Assembly (NCBI RefSeq): GCF_018449545.1
Contig: NZ_JAAVUR010000014.1
Span: 87,350 to 151,349, forward strand
DNA length: 64,000 bases
Direction: 5' to 3'
Source of the DNA: Granulicella sp. dw_53
GTDB lineage: Bacteria > Acidobacteriota > Terriglobia > Terriglobales > Acidobacteriaceae
Shown: piece after piece, positions 59,364 through 64,000 of the stretch
Numbering within the stretch: the stretch's first letter is position 1
How the letters are laid out: each line of letters opens with the position of its first letter
The notes under the pieces: model-generated
What the model saw: the letters and a program-made list of their open reading frames with translations, nothing else
What the model was told of the DNA's origin: nothing
Databases searched by the model: none
Program-made: the position numbers and the translations under genes

Positions 59364-60830
59364 CTACTGGCAGTTCGGTCCACCGGGTCCGCCTACGTAG
59401 AAGTATCCTTTGATCTGTTCATCCGTAGAGGGGCCATCGGTGTCGTAGCAGGCGGATGCCGTAGCGATGGGTGAGAGCTTATCCGGAACCATATTCCCAG
59501 AGGGATCGATGTATTGGAGGTTGGCCTGGAATGAAGCGCTGCAGTCGGAGTCGGTGGGGAGGCAGGCGTTGCCTTCCTGAGGCCAGCTGGTGGAGCCGGT
59601 TCCTTCCGTGCCGAGGGTAATTTGTTGCGCGTGCCGGGTGAGCGGACCGCCGTTAAAGCTCTCTTTGGGGAAGTAGCCTAAAGGTTCCGGGCCGGAGAGG
59701 AGCCACCAGTCGCCATTTACCTGCATGTACGTCAGGGGCAGGACTGCCGCTATGTCAGGGTTTGCGCTTGGATTGAGCTCCTGGCCCAAGAGCGCGAATG
59801 CGTTCACCTGGATGAAGTTATTACAGAGATTATTGAAGCAGCCGGTCTGGTTGTTATCCGACGTGGCGTAGATGAAGAAGTGAGACTTTGCATCTCCGAG
59901 CCGCCTGGGATCGACGGCCCAACCCGCTTCGACGGTTTGAAGAGTGTCGCCCATGCCTGCTTCAAACCATACCTGGGAGGTGGACATAATCTGGCCATCC
60001 GCTGTATTCACTTCCGGGTTTTCGACAGCGATTAAGGTACTGCCCCCGAGATTGTCCACGGTCTGGTACATATATGCGCCCTTGGTGAGTCCATCGTTTC
60101 CTGATGCCGATACCGGAGGCTGGAAGGAGGCGTTGGTTAGCACTGCATTTGTCGGTTGCTGCTTCGATAGAGCGATCTGACGGGCGGATGGATGCTTGGT
60201 ATAGAAGTCCTTCAAGGTTGGAAAGGCGGTCATCATTTCGAGTGAGGGCCGGAGTAAGGGAATCATGTTCACATTGCAATGCGTGGGGTTGCCGTATTGA
60301 TCGAATTCAGGTGCGGAGGGAGCCAGCAACGTGCCAGCATCGGCACCTACGAGCTCCTGATTCTGCTTGGCCGCAGGCCCGAGCGATGGTGGCACTGAAG
60401 CAACTTTGGTGATGTGGTATTTGCGGAGCGTAGGCTGCTGATTGACAGGGATGCAGTCGTAGAGCTGGTTTCCGACCATAAAGGTGTGGTTTACAGTCTC
60501 TATCCCGCTATATCTTTCTAGGATTGCCTTGCGCATCTCTTCGAAGGCGGCTTCGCTCTTGACCTTCGATGCGGACGTAGAGACGGTCTTGCTCTCCAAG
60601 GACACCTGGGTTGTTTTGGCGCCTGTTTGGGCGACGAAGTCGCTGGCCTTCGCAGTCCGGATATTGGTCAGGAAATCGCTGTAAAGCAAAAATTTGGTGT
60701 CCTCCGATTGTGCTGAAGCTTGCCTTCCAGGGATGGAGATGACTAATGCCAGTCCGATGGCTACTCGCTGAATAAGGGTAGTGATGTTTGGATGATCTGT
60801 GTACGAATTGAGGCGGGACTTATGTGACAT
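59364..60830 (-). CDS. Secreted neprosin-domain (DUF239) protein
   Basis: A 488-residue exported protein: a signal peptide (about residues 22-42, IGLALVISIPGRQASA) followed by a propeptide-like region of about 200 residues and a neprosin domain. The domain is recognised by TVEAGWAVDPRRLGDAKSHF and IYATSDNNQTGCFNNLCNNF, which match the plant neprosin pattern around the first catalytic Glu (VEAGW), and by GDWWLLSGPEPLGYFP. A second Glu, in TLGTEGTGS, is a candidate for the other catalytic residue. Neprosins are glutamic, proline-directed endopeptidases. It is divergent from the peptide-modification cluster at 61.3 kb. Confidence 0.85.
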   Translation of the reverse strand: MSHKSRLNSYTDHPNITTLIQRVAIGLALVISIPGRQASAQSEDTKFLLYSDFLTNIRTAKASDFVAQTGAKTTQVSLESKTVSTSASKVKSEAAFEEMRKAILERYSGIETVNHTFMVGNQLYDCIPVNQQPTLRKYHITKVASVPPSLGPAAKQNQELVGADAGTLLAPSAPEFDQYGNPTHCNVNMIPLLRPSLEMMTAFPTLKDFYTKHPSARQIALSKQQPTNAVLTNASFQPPVSASGNDGLTKGAYMYQTVDNLGGSTLIAVENPEVNTADGQIMSTSQVWFEAGMGDTLQTVEAGWAVDPRRLGDAKSHFFIYATSDNNQTGCFNNLCNNFIQVNAFALLGQELNPSANPDIAAVLPLTYMQVNGDWWLLSGPEPLGYFPKESFNGGPLTRHAQQITLGTEGTGSTSWPQEGNACLPTDSDCSASFQANLQYIDPSGNMVPDKLSPIATASACYDTDGPSTDEQIKGYFYVGGPGGPNCQ

Positions 60831-61311
60831 TGGAACTCTCCCTTTTAAAGTCGAACGGTTGTAACTGTCGATACAAAGCGTGTTAGCTGTATCGATGCCC
60901 TGTGTCTCGCACCTGTATAGACAAAGGAGAGAGAAGTTTATTCTGCAATTCGCGAGCGGTCTTCGGAAGGTTGGAACATTGAATGCAGGAGTGTTTGAGA
61001 ATGCGGTGTTTGAGAGCGCGATGTCGCGGAGATAGATCTTCTTGATCTACTGACCTTGCGATAAGAGTCGTAGGATACGTGTCCGAAAGAGTTACAACAG
61101 CAGGTGCGGCGGGCCTACGTTTCGGCTGTAACTTGACCTGCTTCGGCTGTAACTCCACGCCGGTCCTTTGTTCGATAAATACTTTGAGATGGCTCCGGAA
61201 TGCGGCGTACAATTGCGTTCCATCGGAGCGGGCCAAGGCACGACCTAGTCGTAGATTCCTGGGAGTGTCGGCGTCATCTTCGCGATGAACCTACTACCAA
61301 GGAGAAGAACG
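60831..61311. promoter_or_regulatory. Divergent intergenic region upstream of the MNIO cluster
   Basis: About 480 bp that must hold promoters for both the neprosin gene and the peptide cluster. A TGTAACT motif occurs as GGTTGTAACT at 60857, as GGCTGTAACT at 61124 and 61145 (exactly 21 bp apart), and inverted at 61090. A plus-strand frame at 61079-61288 and a minus-strand frame at 60883-61236 are both open, but neither has a good ribosome site, so I do not call either a gene. Confidence 0.45.
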
Positions 61312-61554
61312 ATGGAGATAAAAAACGGAGTAACTGCAGTAAAGAGCAGCCACCTTAAGGTTGTGGTCGCAGAGGGCAAGGTCACGCTGGAAGACCTTCA
61401 CGCCGCGCTGGACCGATCGATCAAGCAAATTACAAAGGGTGGTTGTAACTGTGGTCTGACTGGATTCGATATCAGCTTCGTGCGGGGAGATCCCGCGCTG
61501 ACGGAGTTGACCCAGATTCCACATATCCAGGCAGGTGTCATGATTCATGAGTAA
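61312..61554 (+). CDS. Candidate RiPP precursor peptide with Cys-Asn-Cys core
   Basis: An 80-residue protein behind a good ribosome site (GGAG, 7 bases before ATG 61312). Residues 1-42 form a soluble leader (NGVTAVKSSHLKVVVAEGKV), then GGCNCGLTGFD puts its only two cysteines at residues 45 and 47, and a 33-residue tail follows (FVRGDPALTELTQIPHIQAG). There is no signal peptide, unlike bufferin-type precursors. The next gene is a DUF692 iron enzyme and the one after a partner protein, so this is most likely the substrate of that enzyme. Its family is unknown to me; the two Cys are the likely modification sites. Confidence 0.75.
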   Translation: MEIKNGVTAVKSSHLKVVVAEGKVTLEDLHAALDRSIKQITKGGCNCGLTGFDISFVRGDPALTELTQIPHIQAGVMIHE

Positions 61555-61601
61555 AACGGGCCATTTCTGCGTTGCAAGATGTAGTCGACAAGGAGCCGAG
61601 C

Positions 61602-62489
61602 ATGCTACATGAGATGGCTATCGATCGCAGGTCTGTTGAAGGTGGAGCACGTTCCCAAGTAGCTCTAGGAGCTACTTACGAGGGGCGCGACCCAAGTCTT
61701 CTGGAGTGCATGCTGCCCCTTGTCGACTATATCGAAGTGACGCTGGAGACTATCGCCGAGGTGAAGGACGGGAAGATTGCCTTGAGCGAAGAGGTGATGG
61801 AAGAGATCCGCGACATAGGCGACGCGGCGCAGATTATCGTACATGGCGTCGGTCTTTCGATTGGCTCGCATGAAGGTTGGTCTCCTACTTACCTGGATCT
61901 TCTGGATGACTTTACCGAGCAGGTCGATGTGGCGTGGCATAGCGAGCATCTGGGATATACGAAGGTCGATGGAGAGCACCTGGGAATCATGCTGGCGATG
62001 CCGAAGACCGAAGAGGCGTTGACGATGGTGTGCGAGCGGGTGAATGCGATTCAGGATCGCTACCGCATGCCGTTTCTGCTGGAGAACATCGTTCATGTGA
62101 TTCCGGATTTTCCTGGCGATTACAACGACGCGGGCTTTTTAAATGCGTTGACGGAGAGGACGGGGTGCGGCCTGATTCTCGATGTGTACAACCTGGAGTG
62201 CGATGCGCACAATCATGGGTTCGACGTTCAAGCGTTCTTACAAGAGTTGAACAAAGAGTGCGTTCGAGAGTTACATGTTGCGTGCGGGGTGGAGCACAAC
62301 GGTTTTCTGCTCGATGTGCATTCGCAGTTGACGCGGAGCTCGACGGTGGCGCTGGCGCAACAGGTGGTTCGACAGTCACCGAATGCCGAGGTTGTGATCT
62401 ATGAGTTCATGCCGGAGGCGGTGCCCGGCCTGGGCTATGACGCCATTGCCGCGCAACTGGCACGACTGCGCGATGCGTTTACGGGGTGA
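61602..62489 (+). CDS. DUF692 multinuclear iron-dependent oxidase (MNIO)
   Basis: A 295-residue TIM-barrel enzyme of the DUF692/MbnB family. These bind two or three iron ions and oxidise cysteine or nearby residues of a precursor peptide. Family motifs in order: DYIEVTLETIAE, HGVGLSIGSHEGWSP, the metal-ligand stretch VDVAWHSEHLGYTKVDGEHL, MPFLLENIVHVIPDF, LILDVYNLECDAHNHGFD, RELHVACGVEHNGFLLDVHS. Start ATG 61602 has AAGGAG upstream. The gene lies 47 bp after the precursor candidate and 3 bp before its partner. The product chemistry cannot be told from sequence. Confidence 0.92.
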   Translation: MLHEMAIDRRSVEGGARSQVALGATYEGRDPSLLECMLPLVDYIEVTLETIAEVKDGKIALSEEVMEEIRDIGDAAQIIVHGVGLSIGSHEGWSPTYLDLLDDFTEQVDVAWHSEHLGYTKVDGEHLGIMLAMPKTEEALTMVCERVNAIQDRYRMPFLLENIVHVIPDFPGDYNDAGFLNALTERTGCGLILDVYNLECDAHNHGFDVQAFLQELNKECVRELHVACGVEHNGFLLDVHSQLTRSSTVALAQQVVRQSPNAEVVIYEFMPEAVPGLGYDAIAAQLARLRDAFTG

Positions 62490-62492
62490 GAG

Positions 62493-63029
62493 ATGGATAT
62501 TGCGGCGCACCAACGGAAGCTTCTGGGCTTGATTCGATCGACTTATCAGGCGGGGGATAGTGACGATGCTTATATCCAGAGGGTGGCGACGTCGAAGGAT
62601 CTGGAGGAGGCACAGAGAAATATCTTTCTCTGGCGTATCTATGTGCTGGAGCGGACGGCGCGGCTCACGTTCAACCTACTCAAGAGGCGGAACCTGTTGG
62701 AGGCGGCGCTCAGCAGCTTTATTGAACGGCACAATATTTCGCCGTTTCGGGAGACGCAGGCACCCGCGTTTCTGGAGGAGATGAGCAGCCATAGCGATGG
62801 CCTGATTGCGGCGGTGGCGCAGTTCGAACTGGCGCTCAGCAAGGTGCGAGAGGGCGATATGGGACGTTATGCGGTGCAGTGGAATGTGGAGCCGCATGGA
62901 ATTCTGAACAGCCTTGCGAAGGATCTGCCGCTGGAGGAGGATGCGCCGGAGGGGATCTACCAGATTCTGGTGTCCTATGACCTTCCGCACCAGTTTCGGA
63001 TCGTTACGTTGCTTCCTGAGGTGCACTAG
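62493..63029 (+). CDS. MNIO partner protein (MbnC/DUF2063-like)
   Basis: A 178-residue soluble, mainly helical protein (MDIAAHQRKLLGLIRSTYQA, YVLERTARLTFNLLKRRNLL, FLEEMSSHSDGLIAAVAQFE) with a short beta-type C-terminus (YQILVSYDLPHQFRIVTLLP). In size and position it matches the partner that DUF692 enzymes need for substrate recognition, such as MbnC or DUF2063 proteins. The family call rests mainly on context; I see no fixed motif. It is the last gene of the cluster. Confidence 0.72.
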   Translation: MDIAAHQRKLLGLIRSTYQAGDSDDAYIQRVATSKDLEEAQRNIFLWRIYVLERTARLTFNLLKRRNLLEAALSSFIERHNISPFRETQAPAFLEEMSSHSDGLIAAVAQFELALSKVREGDMGRYAVQWNVEPHGILNSLAKDLPLEEDAPEGIYQILVSYDLPHQFRIVTLLPEVH

Positions 63030-63103
63030 GCTGGTTTGCCGGAGAAATGGGGCTTGGCGGCGGCTTGCGTAGTTTTGGGGCGAACTCGCGTTAAGCTGGA
63101 TGG

Positions 63104-64000
63104 ATGCCTTTGTACTGCGATGTTGCGTTGCCGGTGCCTTTGGACCAGTTGTTTACCTATGGGGTGAATGGCGTGGTTCCGGTGGTGGGAGCGCGGGTGC
63201 TGGTGCCGTTTGGGGGGCAGCGGTTGATGGGGGTGGTGGTGCGGGTGCATGGGGATGCTCCGGCGGATGGGATCGAGGTGAAGCCGGTGCAGCAGGTGTT
63301 GGACGAGGCTGCGCTGTTGCCGGATGAGTTGATGAAACTTGCGGGGTGGATTGCACAGTACTATGTGGCTCCGCTGGGGGAGGTTTTGAGGGGGATGTTG
63401 CCGCTGGGGGCGGAGGTGAAGCGGCAGATGATCTACCGGATCGGTGAGGCGGGGCGCAAGGTGCTGTATGAGGGGGCGGCGAAGGGGTCTTCGCGGCGGT
63501 CGAAGCTGACGGCGGAGGAGCAGAACAGGGAGTATGCGGTGCTGAACTATCTGGAGGGTGGGGAGGCGACGAAGGCGGGGGCGCTGCGGTCGGCTACGGG
63601 CGCTAATAAGAGCTTGCTGGATGGGATGGTTCGGAAGAAGTGGCTGGTGCGCGAGGCGATGGCGGAGGAGAGGGATGCGCGGCGGTTGGAGAGGGTCGCC
63701 GTGCTTACGGCAGGGGTTACGGCAGGGGTTAGGGATCAGGGGTTAGGGGTTAGCGGGCCTACAGCGGAAGGCGGGGGGCGTTTGCCTCGGTTGAATGAGA
63801 ATCAACTTGCCGTGATGGCGGAGTTGGCGGCGGTGGGCGGGCGGATGCGGGCGAGGGATCTGCGGCAGGCTTCTGCCCTGGTGGCGGCGGGGGGGCCGGA
63901 GTCGACGCGGGGGGCGCTGGTGAAGCGGGGGCTGGTGGGGATGGGGGGGGGGGGCGGGGCGGGTGAAAGGGAGGGGGTGTGGGGCGGGGGGGGAGGGGGA
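63104..64000 (+). CDS. priA: Primosomal protein N' (PriA), 5' part
   Basis: An open frame running off the right edge from ATG 63104; 299 codons are visible. MPLYCDVALPVPLDQLFTYG and VGARVLVPFGGQRLMGVVV are the start of the PriA 3'-DNA-binding domain, and GWIAQYYVAPLGEVLRGMLP and NREYAVLNYLEGGEA lead into the winged helix. The helicase motifs lie outside the window. Around 63715-63755 the frame contains a low-complexity G-rich insertion (VTAGVRDQGLGVSGPTAEGG) that matches the repeat at 24997. The last 70 bases are almost pure G and may be poor sequence. Confidence 0.9.
   Translation, partial: MPLYCDVALPVPLDQLFTYGVNGVVPVVGARVLVPFGGQRLMGVVVRVHGDAPADGIEVKPVQQVLDEAALLPDELMKLAGWIAQYYVAPLGEVLRGMLPLGAEVKRQMIYRIGEAGRKVLYEGAAKGSSRRSKLTAEEQNREYAVLNYLEGGEATKAGALRSATGANKSLLDGMVRKKWLVREAMAEERDARRLERVAVLTAGVTAGVRDQGLGVSGPTAEGGGRLPRLNENQLAVMAELAAVGGRMRARDLRQASALVAAGGPESTRGALVKRGLVGMGGGGGAGEREGVWGGGGGG
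63723..63753. repeat. G-rich TTAGGGG-type repeat, copy 2 (inside priA)
   Basis: Near-identical 31-bp run to 24997-25027, made of GGGGTTA/GGGATCA units. Here it lies in frame within priA, between the DNA-binding parts. Confidence 0.6.

Noticed and set aside
60883..61236. A minus-strand 117-residue frame in the same region
   Set aside because: It begins at TTG with no ribosome site and reads across the same repeats; no recognisable domain.
61079..61288. A 69-residue frame with FGCN repeats upstream of the precursor gene
   Set aside because: It starts at GTG without a ribosome site, and the Cys-Asn motif could equally be a DNA-level repeat. I list the pattern as a finding but not as a gene.

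Overview
The window reads as one continuous chromosomal segment of an Acidobacteriota genome, most likely class Terriglobia, family Acidobacteriaceae (Granulicella/Edaphobacter/Terriglobus-like). The reasons are the GC-rich coding style, many GTG and TTG starts, a Gram-negative envelope gene set (Omp85, TamB, LptB, MsbA), the VWFA-type secreted protein, and the arrangement lptB-rpoN-hpf-rapZ. The assignment comes from protein families and gene order, not from a database search. About 60 genes are supported. No rRNA, confident tRNA, insertion sequence, prophage or CRISPR array was seen.

Layout. 1-5.5 kb: a partial mgtC-like gene and a TPR protein on the minus strand, then a thioesterase, an Mrp-type ATPase and hrcA-grpE-dnaJ on plus. 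5.9-12.4 kb: a small outer-membrane protein, then a minus-strand block (rsmE, membrane protein, AI-2E-type permease, aroK, ECF sigma factor with zinc anti-sigma factor, MoeB/ThiF-like E1). 12.6-22.1 kb: an overlapping envelope operon with a seven-POTRA BamA-like protein, a SurA-N-like periplasmic protein and TamB, then a BON-domain protein. 22.2-28.3 kb: UbiA-like prenyltransferase, stress-type small proteins, prephenate dehydratase, Lon, DUF488. 28.6-33.7 kb: hydrolase, moaD-moaE-VWFA, inositol monophosphatase, aldehyde dehydrogenase. 33.7-36.0 kb: an AT-richer patch with unrecognised genes, one apparently frameshifted. 36.2-43.5 kb: ferredoxin, DUF1569, recO, glyQ, glyS, catalase-like peroxidase, SRPBCC protein, epimerase. 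43.6-46.1 kb: quinone oxidoreductase divergent from a TetR regulator around a long palindrome. 46.2-57.9 kb: LPS export and housekeeping (LptC/LptA-like fusion, lptB, rpoN, hpf, rapZ, msbA, yicC, gmk, rpoZ, udg). 58.1-64.0 kb: outer-membrane barrel, neprosin-type secreted protein, a three-gene DUF692 (MNIO) peptide-modification cluster, and the 5' part of priA.

How the genes work together. Two envelope systems dominate. The BamA-like/SurA-N-like/TamB operon should serve outer-membrane protein and lipid traffic. The LptC-A fusion, LptB and MsbA should move lipopolysaccharide across and out of the inner membrane. The moaD-moaE pair needs a MoeB-type E1, and the ThiF-family protein at 11.2-12.4 kb is a candidate.

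The most interesting unit is 61.3-63.0 kb. It encodes an 80-residue candidate precursor with a single Cys-Asn-Cys core, a DUF692 multinuclear iron oxidase and a partner protein. That is the gene set of a ribosomally made, post-translationally modified peptide, but the precursor resembles none of the described DUF692 precursors I can recall. Other points of note are a cysteine-free Mrp ATPase, a RapZ with an altered P-loop, a MoaD with residues after the usual terminal Gly-Gly, a permease with no standard start codon, and several short dispersed repeats.
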